From Hungatella effluvii (GTDB lineage Bacteria; Bacillota; Clostridia; Lachnospirales; Lachnospiraceae), in NCBI RefSeq assembly GCF_003201875.1, contig NZ_QJKD01000001.1, positions 496,001-560,000 on the forward strand: 64,000 nt of DNA, given 5' to 3'. Of this stretch, positions 8,232 through 14,711 are shown one piece after another. Within the stretch, counting starts at the first letter, position 1. Every line of letters starts with the position of its first letter. The position numbers were made by a program, and so were the translations under genes. A model generated the notes under the pieces. The model made no database searches, was not told the origin of the DNA, and saw only the letters and a program-made list of their open reading frames with translations.

Positions 8232-8517
8232 GTTCCATTTCACAGTCTCACCGACTCACCGCTCCGGTCTGTCCCGGCTGGCTCATGCGGCCTTTCCTGT
8301 GACTTTGCAGGGTATTAGCGGTTCTTAACGCGCAGAATTTTTCGTTCAGGGGAAATGCCCACCTGTCTGAGCGTCAGCGAGTTTGGGCATTTCCCCTGGC
8401 TTTTAGAAAAATCCTGCACGTTTAGAACCGCTTATGCCCGAAACTGGAACAGGAAAGGCCGCATGAGCCAGCCGGGACAGACCGGAGCGGTGAGTCGGTG
8501 AGACTGTGAAATGGAAC
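8232..8517. repeat. 286-bp palindromic element with 69-bp identical arms
   Basis: The gap between galK and the radical SAM gene (8076-8580) is dominated by this element. Bases 8232-8300 are the exact reverse complement of 8449-8517 over 69 bp. Inside, further imperfect pairing includes AGCGGTTCT with AGAACCGCT and AGGGGAAATGCCC with GGGCATTTCCCCT, around a centre near 8374. The outer arms are identical while the inner part has diverged. No open frame inside looks real. It has no transposase and no clear target duplication, although TTGAC occurs on both sides (8224-8228 and 8518-8522). Confidence 0.9.
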
Positions 8518-8547
8518 TTGACACCCGCCCTGCCGCTTCCTTATAAT
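8518..8547 (+). promoter_or_regulatory. consensus sigma-A promoter of the radical SAM gene
   Basis: TTGACA (8518-8523) and TATAAT (8542-8547) match the consensus at all positions with an 18-bp spacer. The -35 box begins at the base right after the palindrome ends, so the element forms the immediate upstream flank of the promoter. Confidence 0.75.
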
Positions 8548-8580
8548 GAGGAAGAACTCAAAAGGCAAGGAGGACTTTTC

Positions 8581-9564
8581 ATGTACTGGAACGAAAAACC
8601 GTACCATTCCCTGGATTATGAGATGAAACGTATCTATGGTCATAAAATATATAAACTGGCATTAGACGGCGGCATGACCTGTCCGAACCGCGACGGCACC
8701 CTGGGTACGGACGGCTGTATCTTCTGCAGCGGCGGCGGTTCCGGAGAATTTGCCGAATCTCTGTCCGCCCACGTATCCGTCACGGAACAGATCGAAGCGG
8801 CTAAGGCCCGGGTAGAAAAAAAGATGGAAAAAGCCCGGCCCGGAGCTTCACCGGAATATCCCAAAGGCCGTTACATTGCCTATTTCCAGTCCTATACAAA
8901 CACATACGCGCCGACTTCACGCTTAAGGGCGCTGTTTACTGAGGCCATCACTCATCCGGACATCGCTGTCCTGTCCATTGCCACACGCCCCGACTGCCTT
9001 CCGCCCGAAGTAATCGCGCTTCTGTTAGAGTTAAACCGCATGAAACCGGTCTGGGTGGAACTGGGCCTGCAGACGATTCACGAGGAAACAGCGCGCTTCA
9101 TTCGCCGCGGCTACCCGCTATCTGTCTTCGAAGACGCTTATCAAAGACTCCATGACGCCGGTCTGACCGTGATCGCCCACGTAATTCTCGGCCTTCCCGG
9201 GGAGACGCCCGCCATGATACAGGATACGGTCAGCTATCTCGGCCGCTTGGGGGAACACGGCATTGACGGTATCAAGCTGCAGCTTCTGCATGTGCTGGAA
9301 GGAACCGACCTTGCTGTCTTATACCGCGCAGGTGGTTTTCAGACCTTTTCGCTGGAGGAGTACCTCGATCTCGTAATCGACTGTATCGCTCTTCTTCCGC
9401 CGGAGACGGTGATCCACCGGATCAGCGGCGACGGTCCCAAAAAACTTCTCGTAGCCCCCGTGTGGAGCGGAAACAAACGGCTTGTGCTGAACTCCATGGC
9501 AAAGCGCTTCAAAGAACGCGGCGTGTGTCAGGGGGACCGGTATTTGAAGGGGCAGACGGATTGA
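8581..9564 (+). CDS. TIGR01212 family radical SAM protein (YhcC-like)
   Basis: The 327-residue protein carries the radical SAM cysteine cluster in the form typical of TIGR01212: CPNRDGTLGTDGCIFCSGGG, with the three cysteines expected to hold a 4Fe-4S cluster. Downstream, WVELGLQTIHEETARFIRRG and HVILGLPGETPAMI are the usual barrel segments, and ISGDGPKKLLVAPVW closes the protein. These proteins relate to Elp3-type radical SAM enzymes; the substrate is not known for most members. The start follows an AAGGAGGA site; in-frame codons upstream run into the palindrome and are not used. It is monocistronic, from its own consensus promoter. Confidence 0.9.
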   Translation: MYWNEKPYHSLDYEMKRIYGHKIYKLALDGGMTCPNRDGTLGTDGCIFCSGGGSGEFAESLSAHVSVTEQIEAAKARVEKKMEKARPGASPEYPKGRYIAYFQSYTNTYAPTSRLRALFTEAITHPDIAVLSIATRPDCLPPEVIALLLELNRMKPVWVELGLQTIHEETARFIRRGYPLSVFEDAYQRLHDAGLTVIAHVILGLPGETPAMIQDTVSYLGRLGEHGIDGIKLQLLHVLEGTDLAVLYRAGGFQTFSLEEYLDLVIDCIALLPPETVIHRISGDGPKKLLVAPVWSGNKRLVLNSMAKRFKERGVCQGDRYLKGQTD

Positions 9565-9596
9565 GCAATTTCCCCGCTCCATTCATAAACAGAAAA

Positions 9597-9628
9597 AATG
9601 GCGGTCTCTTTATACCAGAGCCGCCATT
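9597..9628. terminator. hairpin between two convergent genes
   Basis: An AATGGCGG-type stem pairs with CCGCCATT (left arm 9597-9608, right arm 9618-9628). On the minus strand it is followed by TTTTTTC, so it acts as an intrinsic terminator for the GNAT gene, whose last codons it overlaps. It may also stop the radical SAM transcript arriving from the left. Confidence 0.7.
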
Positions 9629-10125
9629 CTCTCAAACCCATACTCATGCAGGACAAGGTCATCATCAATCACCTCGTCATACACTCCCTCTGCCTTTTTG
9701 AAACCATTCTTCACATAGAGATTAATCGCCGGTTCATTGATATCCACAACAAACAGCCTTAAGTATTCAGCCCCCAGTTCTCCCGCCCGGGCAACCGCCA
9801 TGTTAAGTGCAATACTGCCGATTCCCCTTCTCAGGTAATCGACGTTCACTCCAAACCGGTCAATGTACAGGGCCTTCCCCTGCTCATCGCTCCAACTCAC
9901 ACAGTCAGCGCCAGAGGCTGAGCTGCACAGAGCAAATGCAGAAACAATTCTCTCTTCTTCCGTGAGAACGTAAAGGCGATTCCTTTCAATATCTTCGGCG
10001 AAAAACTCACAAGGATATATTTCGTCCCAGATTGGGACTCCATTTTCATTCATATTTCGGATGATTTCTTTATATACTGCTTTAAGCTGCGGTAAATCAG
10101 CCATTTCAGCCAACCGTAAATTCAT
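9610..10125 (-). CDS. GNAT family N-acetyltransferase
   Basis: The protein has 171 residues. Motif A is seen as FGVNVDYLRRGIGSIALNMA, with the RxxGxG loop that holds the acetyl-CoA pyrophosphate, and NEPAINLYVKNGFKKAEGV is motif B. The acceptor is unknown. The arrangement resembles small-molecule or protein N-acetyltransferases of gut Clostridia. A GAGGGAAGTG ribosome binding site precedes the ATG. It stands alone between the radical SAM gene, which converges on it, and the capA-like gene upstream. The 3' end forms part of a terminator hairpin. Confidence 0.85.
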   Translation of the reverse strand: MNLRLAEMADLPQLKAVYKEIIRNMNENGVPIWDEIYPCEFFAEDIERNRLYVLTEEERIVSAFALCSSASGADCVSWSDEQGKALYIDRFGVNVDYLRRGIGSIALNMAVARAGELGAEYLRLFVVDINEPAINLYVKNGFKKAEGVYDEVIDDDLVLHEYGFERMAALV

Positions 10126-10179
10126 GTCACTTCCCTCAGCGCCTGTCGTATTCTTTTACGCTGTCTTTCCTTCAATTTT

Positions 10180-11409
10180 CTAATTACCAGCCGTCCCATC
10201 CCGCACGACGCCATTTTCATCAATGGACACACCGAATGAAATCCCCTGCATGTACTGATAAAACTCAGCCTTTTTTCCCGGATCGGTCAGTTCCTTTGTA
10301 AATCCGGCCCCGGAAGTGCCTGGAACCAGGGATAAATTCACCTGATTCTGTTCCAGATCCACATCAGCGCGCAAAAGTGCGGTCTTCGGAATGCTGCTTC
10401 CAAAGATAAAATTGCCGAGACTGTATACAATCGGCTTTCCCTGATAGTATTCAATCCCCTGCAGTACATGAGGATGGCTTCCAATGACGAGATCGGCTCC
10501 CGCATCGATCAGCTGTCTGCCAAGGGTCCGCTGGTATTCCTGCGGCTTTTCGTCCCGTTCGATTCCCCAGTGCATGTACACCACCAGATAATCACAGTAT
10601 TCCCCGGCCGCTTCGATCTCTTTTAAGAGTATGGTTGGATCGTATCCGCTCACCATTCCCGGCTTTTTGCTGTTAGCCACCCAGGAAGTATCGGGATACA
10701 CCCTTGAGGCTGCCAGGAAACCGATGGTTCTGCCGCGCACCTCGATGGTCTCCAGCTGCTTCGCACGGTCCATGTTGGCACCGGCGCCTACATAGGGGAT
10801 TCCCGCATTCTCCAAAGTCGTACACGTATCCACCAGTGCATCTGTTCCATAATCCAGTGTGTGATTATTGGCAATCGTCACGATATCGATCCCCAGTTCA
10901 TGCATCATGGAGACCCGCTCCGGCGGTACACGAAATGTAAACTGTTTATCCGGAGCCGGCGTTCCTCTGTCGCTGAACGGGAACTCCTGATTCGCCATAT
11001 AGATGTCCGCCCTGCCGATTTCGTCCCGATATGCCTCATCCAGCACTCCATGTATGCCCCCTGCATTATCATATGCGGTTAATACATGACTGGAAAAATA
11101 TACATCCCCACTAAAAAGCAGATGAACGACAGGATCTTCCGGTTCTGTCTCCGCCACTGCGGCCGTACTTGCCGCTTCCGTTTCCGATACTTCCAGCTTT
11201 AACACTTCCTCCGAAGCCGCCTCCGGAGCCGAAGCTGCCGTCTGCTTCCCTTCCTGCGCCGCGGGAGCCGCCGCTGTCTCCCGACCGGAGGCAAGAGTCT
11301 CCCTTATGCCGCCTCTCTGTCCATCCACCGCAATCCATACGAGGAGTGCCGCAAGGAGAAATACCGGAAGGATTATCAGCAGCTTCATTAATAAATTCGT
11401 CCGTTTCAT
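10180..11409 (-). CDS. CapA family protein (membrane-anchored metallophosphatase-like)
   Basis: The 409-residue protein has an N-terminal membrane anchor (about residues 8-27, rich in L, V and A) and a 60-residue low-complexity A/E/S/T linker. A PGA_cap domain (PF09587) then runs from LLFSGDVYFSS to LGNFIFGSS. The metal-type motifs FSGDV, IANNHTLDYG and GSHPHVLQGIEYY are present. Relatives take part in poly-gamma-glutamate capsule handling, but in Clostridia most CapA proteins are of unknown role and no capB or capC is nearby. The domain should sit outside the membrane. It follows the flavodoxin gene by ten bases and probably shares its transcript. Confidence 0.85.
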   Translation of the reverse strand: MKRTNLLMKLLIILPVFLLAALLVWIAVDGQRGGIRETLASGRETAAAPAAQEGKQTAASAPEAASEEVLKLEVSETEAASTAAVAETEPEDPVVHLLFSGDVYFSSHVLTAYDNAGGIHGVLDEAYRDEIGRADIYMANQEFPFSDRGTPAPDKQFTFRVPPERVSMMHELGIDIVTIANNHTLDYGTDALVDTCTTLENAGIPYVGAGANMDRAKQLETIEVRGRTIGFLAASRVYPDTSWVANSKKPGMVSGYDPTILLKEIEAAGEYCDYLVVYMHWGIERDEKPQEYQRTLGRQLIDAGADLVIGSHPHVLQGIEYYQGKPIVYSLGNFIFGSSIPKTALLRADVDLEQNQVNLSLVPGTSGAGFTKELTDPGKKAEFYQYMQGISFGVSIDENGVVRDGTAGN

Positions 11410-11419
11410 CCCTTCCTCC

Positions 11420-11845
11420 TTAATACATTATCGAATGATTCATGATAGAAGCCTGATTCATAACTTTTTCTGCAAATATTTCCGTTTCTTCCTTATTTTT
11501 CCCATCGTAAATCCGTTTTCCATTACAAAAGTACGTTTCTTTCATAACCGTTAAGTCATGATACTTCAAAAATACTTTATAAATTTCTGATGCACCTTCC
11601 AGAATTCCTGCCGTGGTAAAGACAGCTACACACTTTACCTGCTGTGGGGACAGGCTCTTTATATACTCTTTCAGTGTCCTGGGAATCTTTCCCCAATAGA
11701 CCGCACCTCCCAAAAATAAGATATCCGTTACTCCTTCCAGCGGAACTTCGATGGATTCCGCCTGGCAGCCCGCCACCGGGGCAATGGCTTCCGCGATTAC
11801 TTTCGTATTTCCTGTTCTGGAATAATAACGCACTGCTGTCTTCAT
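11420..11845 (-). CDS. flavodoxin-like protein
   Basis: This 141-residue cytoplasmic protein has the FMN phosphate loop YSRTGNTKVIAEAI near the N-terminus and DILFLGGAVYWGKIP for the isoalloxazine contact. It probably binds FMN and either carries electrons or reduces a small substrate. The frame is open further upstream, but GGAGCGGG just before MKTAVRYYS marks the start. It lies ten bases before the capA-like gene. The C-terminus (NQASIMNHSIMY) is short and variable, as usual for this group. Confidence 0.8.
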   Translation of the reverse strand: MKTAVRYYSRTGNTKVIAEAIAPVAGCQAESIEVPLEGVTDILFLGGAVYWGKIPRTLKEYIKSLSPQQVKCVAVFTTAGILEGASEIYKVFLKYHDLTVMKETYFCNGKRIYDGKNKEETEIFAEKVMNQASIMNHSIMY

Positions 11846-11978
11846 GCTTCCCGCTCCAATCTCTTGATAGTCTTTACTAATATTACACTGAGACTGTGTA
11901 TTTGTCAAATTATGCCAGCAGTGGCCGCGCTTATGCTTTATATGCGCATGACCGTTCACACCTCCATGACAAAGAAAG

Positions 11979-12018
11979 ACCTTCGCAGCTATCCGATTTC
12001 AGGACAGCCGCGAAGGCC
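11979..12018 (-). terminator. hairpin terminator after the degV gene
   Basis: A stem with GGCCTTCGCGGCT on the minus strand pairs with AGCTGCGAAGGTC, followed by TTTCTTTG. It lies about 120 bp past the stop of the DegV-family gene, in a 293-bp gap that otherwise holds only a T/A-rich run of TACTATT repeats near 12,040. Confidence 0.6.
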
Positions 12019-12138
12019 TGATTCACATTACCCAATATACTTGCATTACTATTTTACTATTACTATTTTATCATTACTGTTTCATTATACTTCGTTCTAT
12101 ATTCCTGCTCCAAAGCACATGTCTGGAGGTTATACCGC

Positions 12139-12981
12139 CTACAATGCAACGATAATTCCGCCGTCACTGGCATATACCGTTGCCACTCCGGCCGTCTCTG
12201 TAATGATGACATCCTTAAATGACGCCTGGCGGCACATCTCGTTCTTCACCACCTCTGCGCGCTCGGGATTGTTGCAGTGGGCGATAATAAGTACCTTGTC
12301 TTTCGTCTCTCCTGCTTCCCGGATCGCGATATCGGCCATACGCGTAAGGGCTTTATTGATCCCCCTCGCCTGATCCAGCTTGATGATCACACCGGAATCA
12401 GCTCCCATAACCGGCTTAATGTTCAGTGCGGTAGCAAAAAATGCCTGAAGGCCGGTCAGACGGCCGTTCTTGCGCAGCGTGTCCAGACTCTCCAGTACGA
12501 AATATGTTCTCATATTCTTAATAAAGCTGCGTGTCTTCTCCTCAATCTCTTCAAATGGAAGAGATGCCTGACAGAGTGACTGGATATAGAGGGCGATGTT
12601 TAACTCCCCGGAAGAGGCGGAATCGGAACTGAAGACCGCGATGCTCTTCCCTTCCTGGCCGTGTTCCTCCTCATAGAGCTTCTTCGCCAGTACAGCGCTG
12701 TTGTACGTTCCGCTTAAATGCTCAGACAGTGTAATAACAAATATCTGCTCCGCGTCGCATTCAAATGCCTCCTTAAACCTCTCAGGCGACGGACATGCGG
12801 TCTGCGGACACTCACTGCTGCTTCTTACCAGCTCCAGAAACTTCTTCTGGTCAAAGGTCTCATCATCTATTACCTGGGTATGCTCTACCTGCAAAGTAAG
12901 GGGAATGATCTGAAAATGCGGATCTTTCTTTAAGTCAGCCGTTAAATCCAGACAGCTGTCCCCGATAATCTTATAGCTCAT
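12139..12981 (-). CDS. DegV family protein (fatty-acid-binding)
   Basis: The protein has 280 residues. The family signature is spread across GDSCLDLTADL at the N-terminus, TACPSPERFKEAFE in the lipid-contact region, VITLSEHLSGTYNSA, and FVLESLDTLRKNGRL in the middle. DegV proteins (PF02645) bind a long-chain fatty acid; in Firmicutes related FakB proteins present it to the FakA kinase. No fakA is nearby, so the exact role is open. GGAGG precedes the ATG. Palindromic TAGTA/TACTA sites lie in its leader, similar to those before marR. Confidence 0.87.
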   Translation of the reverse strand: MSYKIIGDSCLDLTADLKKDPHFQIIPLTLQVEHTQVIDDETFDQKKFLELVRSSSECPQTACPSPERFKEAFECDAEQIFVITLSEHLSGTYNSAVLAKKLYEEEHGQEGKSIAVFSSDSASSGELNIALYIQSLCQASLPFEEIEEKTRSFIKNMRTYFVLESLDTLRKNGRLTGLQAFFATALNIKPVMGADSGVIIKLDQARGINKALTRMADIAIREAGETKDKVLIIAHCNNPERAEVVKNEMCRQASFKDVIITETAGVATVYASDGGIIVAL

Positions 12982-13014
12982 ATTCTATTTCCTCCTGACA
13001 TATAACTTGTCATG

Positions 13015-13029
13015 TAGTATTCATTACTA
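13015..13029. promoter_or_regulatory. palindrome TAGTA-N5-TACTA before the degV gene
   Basis: TAGTA (13015-13019) and TACTA (13025-13029) form an inverted repeat 34 bp upstream of the DegV start codon. Its half-site resembles those before the MarR gene and the small membrane protein gene, so it is a candidate MarR site. Confidence 0.35.
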
Positions 13030-13068
13030 TATATTATAGGGAAGCCACGGTGGAATGTCAATAGAATA

Positions 13069-13662
13069 TTACTCCTGAACTTCCGCATTTTGCATCTGTT
13101 TCCGGAGATCCGGGCCATTCGTTCCGTTTTCGTCCATAAGAAAGCCGGTAATCTCATTCAGGCTTTCAAAATCTGTAAAATCCACCTTCCTGCCAAATGT
13201 CTCAATCAGCCCCTGTGTCTCGGAATTCCGCTCTTCCGGCGGAATCTTCTTAACCCTGCTGTACAGAAGCCCCATCATCGCCCGGTGTGCGACGGACAGC
13301 CTGGAGTAATCCATGCCTCCTCTCAGATGAAAGAGCTTCGCCTCGGCCCAAAGCGGGTCCGCCAGCTGCTTCTTTATAAAATTTCTGATATTGCTGACAT
13401 TGGTCTCATCGCTTGGGTCTGACAGCCCTACGGTGACCACCAGAAGCTTCGCGGCCGGTTCCTGGCGAAGCAGCTTTGCCGTGTGGCCCAGACCGAGAAT
13501 CAGCCCGGCATAGATCCCTCCCAGGTGTATGACCTCTTCACAAGAAGAAAGAGACTTTACCTCCTTGCAGTTCCTGCACGGTATTCCTGTCCTTCGTGAC
13601 AATTCTTCCGCATAACGCTTCGTCGTTCCGTATTTGCTGCCATAAATAATAATTCGATCCAT
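13069..13662 (-). CDS. flavodoxin-domain protein
   Basis: The 197-residue protein begins with MDRIIIYGSKYGTTKRYAEEL, a flavodoxin phosphate-binding loop of the protoporphyrinogen oxidase-like (HemG/Flavodoxin_5) type. EEVIHLGGIYAGLILG is the second flavin contact. The later part resembles hypothetical flavodoxin proteins with FHLRGGMDYSRLS and a conserved MMGLLYSRVKK stretch. It is likely FMN-dependent and cytoplasmic; substrate unknown. It starts 36 bp after the MarR gene, with a GGAGGAATG site, and is probably controlled by that regulator. The degV gene follows after an 87-bp gap. Confidence 0.83.
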   Translation of the reverse strand: MDRIIIYGSKYGTTKRYAEELSRRTGIPCRNCKEVKSLSSCEEVIHLGGIYAGLILGLGHTAKLLRQEPAAKLLVVTVGLSDPSDETNVSNIRNFIKKQLADPLWAEAKLFHLRGGMDYSRLSVAHRAMMGLLYSRVKKIPPEERNSETQGLIETFGRKVDFTDFESLNEITGFLMDENGTNGPDLRKQMQNAEVQE

Positions 13663-13698
13663 ATCATTCCTCCTGTATCTCTCTTTTTCCTGTAACCG

Positions 13699-14196
13699 TT
13701 ACGTTGTCTCCTTCATCGCCTCTTCCGCGGCCTCCAGGCCGTCGATTCCATCGTACAGCTTCATAAGCAGCGTAAACAGCTGCTCCATCTCCCGATCCGT
13801 GTACCCCTGAAACAGACAGGCAAGTTTCTGTCCGTGAAGCGCTGCAGTCTGTTCAAAGTACTCGCCCAACCGTTCCGTCGGAAGCAGAAATGATGCCCGC
13901 TTGTCATTTTCGTTCTGTATGATTGTAACGAAACCCTTCTGTTCGAGAACTGCGGCCAGCTTCTTGATATTCTGCCTGGAGCATCCCAGCAGATCTCCCA
14001 GCTGGGTGAACGTCAGCCGCTCCTCCGACTGCCGCACCATGGTCAGCAGCATAAACTGTTTAAGCGTAATGCCGGAGCTGCTCTTATCGAATATGGTCTG
14101 AAGCCTGTTTTCAGCAATGCACAGCGTGCTGAACACGGCTTTCTCCTGCCTTTCTCTTGTACCTTTAAATCGTCTGATGAGATCTGAAATCTGCAT
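13699..14196 (-). CDS. MarR family transcriptional regulator
   Basis: The 165-residue protein has a winged helix-turn-helix in the middle (RLTFTQLGDLLGCSRQNIKKLAAVLEQKGFV) and a beta wing TIIQNENDKRASFLLP, the MarR pattern. N- and C-terminal helices would form the dimer interface. It probably represses its own operon, including the flavodoxin-domain gene behind it. The second possible ATG (MQISDL) is preferred because the first overlaps the GGAGG site. A GTAAC-TT-GTTAC palindrome lies just upstream of the ribosome site. The ligand is unknown. Confidence 0.87.
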   Translation of the reverse strand: MQISDLIRRFKGTRERQEKAVFSTLCIAENRLQTIFDKSSSGITLKQFMLLTMVRQSEERLTFTQLGDLLGCSRQNIKKLAAVLEQKGFVTIIQNENDKRASFLLPTERLGEYFEQTAALHGQKLACLFQGYTDREMEQLFTLLMKLYDGIDGLEAAEEAMKETT

Positions 14197-14207
14197 GTGT
14201 TCCTCCA

Positions 14208-14226
14208 TATAGTAACTTGTTACCTA
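14208..14226. promoter_or_regulatory. probable MarR operator (GTAACTTGTTAC)
   Basis: The arms GTAAC (14212-14216) and GTTAC (14219-14223) form a palindrome immediately upstream of the marR ribosome binding site. The position fits autorepression. The string TATAGTAAC recurs in inverted orientation before the next gene at 14638-14647. Confidence 0.5.
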
Positions 14227-14241
14227 TTTGTCGTAAAGGGG

Positions 14242-14305
14242 AGGACAGGAAAGTCCGCAGGCTTCCCTGTCCTATTTTCCGGCTGGTCTTCATGAGATCA
14301 GCCGG
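14242..14305 (-). terminator. two hairpins after the small membrane protein gene
   Basis: The first hairpin (14279-14305) has CCGGCTG paired with CAGCCGG. The second (14242-14273) has a 12-bp stem of AGGACAGG type with one mismatch and an 8-nt loop. On the minus strand they lie between the stop of the 98-residue protein and the marR operator, so they probably separate the two transcripts. Confidence 0.5.
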
Positions 14306-14326
14306 TTCGTCTTATCTGTCTGTAGA

Positions 14327-14623
14327 TCAGTCGTCTTCCTGTGCGCCTACAACCCCCGCCGTACTGGCGGCAGTCGCAACAACAATCACGACGACAAAGA
14401 GGATCAGCAGAATAATCCCTCCAAAAAATGCCAGCATAAAGGTCGTACCGTCATCTTCCGAAGCCGTCTCTGCGGCAGCTGGTTCCGCGGCAGCCGCCGC
14501 GTTTTCCGTCTCCGCATGAGAGATGAGCACCGCACCCGGGGCCGCTCCTGCTAATACTCCGATGGCCAGCGCCAGCATAAGCCGCAGCACTGCCTTCTTT
14601 ATCTCCCTTATCTTGTCCGTCAT
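14327..14623 (-). CDS. small exported membrane protein of unknown function
   Basis: This 98-residue protein starts after an AGGAGGAG site. A basic head (DKIREIKK) is followed by a hydrophobic segment ending in AAPGAVLISHAE, which looks like a signal peptide cut near the HAE site. Next come an A/E-rich linker with SEDDGTTF and a second strong membrane helix (FGGIILLILFVVVIVVATAA), then an acidic tail VGAQEDD. No family was recognised. The design suggests a short extracellular linker anchored by one C-terminal helix. A palindrome related to the MarR operator lies in its leader, so it may belong to that small regulon. Confidence 0.7.
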   Translation of the reverse strand: MTDKIREIKKAVLRLMLALAIGVLAGAAPGAVLISHAETENAAAAAEPAAAETASEDDGTTFMLAFFGGIILLILFVVVIVVATAASTAGVVGAQEDD

Positions 14624-14637
14624 AAGAATCTCCTCCT

Positions 14638-14660
14638 GGTTACTATACAATCATAGTACC
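14638..14660. promoter_or_regulatory. palindrome TACTAT-N6-ATAGTA before the small membrane protein gene
   Basis: The arms TACTAT (14641-14646) and ATAGTA (14653-14658) surround six bases, just upstream of the AGGAGGAG site. With flanking bases it contains GGTTACTATA, the inverse of the TATAGTAAC found before marR. Confidence 0.4.
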
Positions 14661-14711
14661 TAGTATATCATAAGGGAGCGGAAAATGGTATCCCCAATCA
14701 TTCTTAGTTTC

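Noticed and set aside
8506..8580. Upstream extension of the radical SAM gene into the palindrome
   Set aside because: It would place the start upstream of the consensus promoter; AAGGAGGA fits the ATG at 8581.
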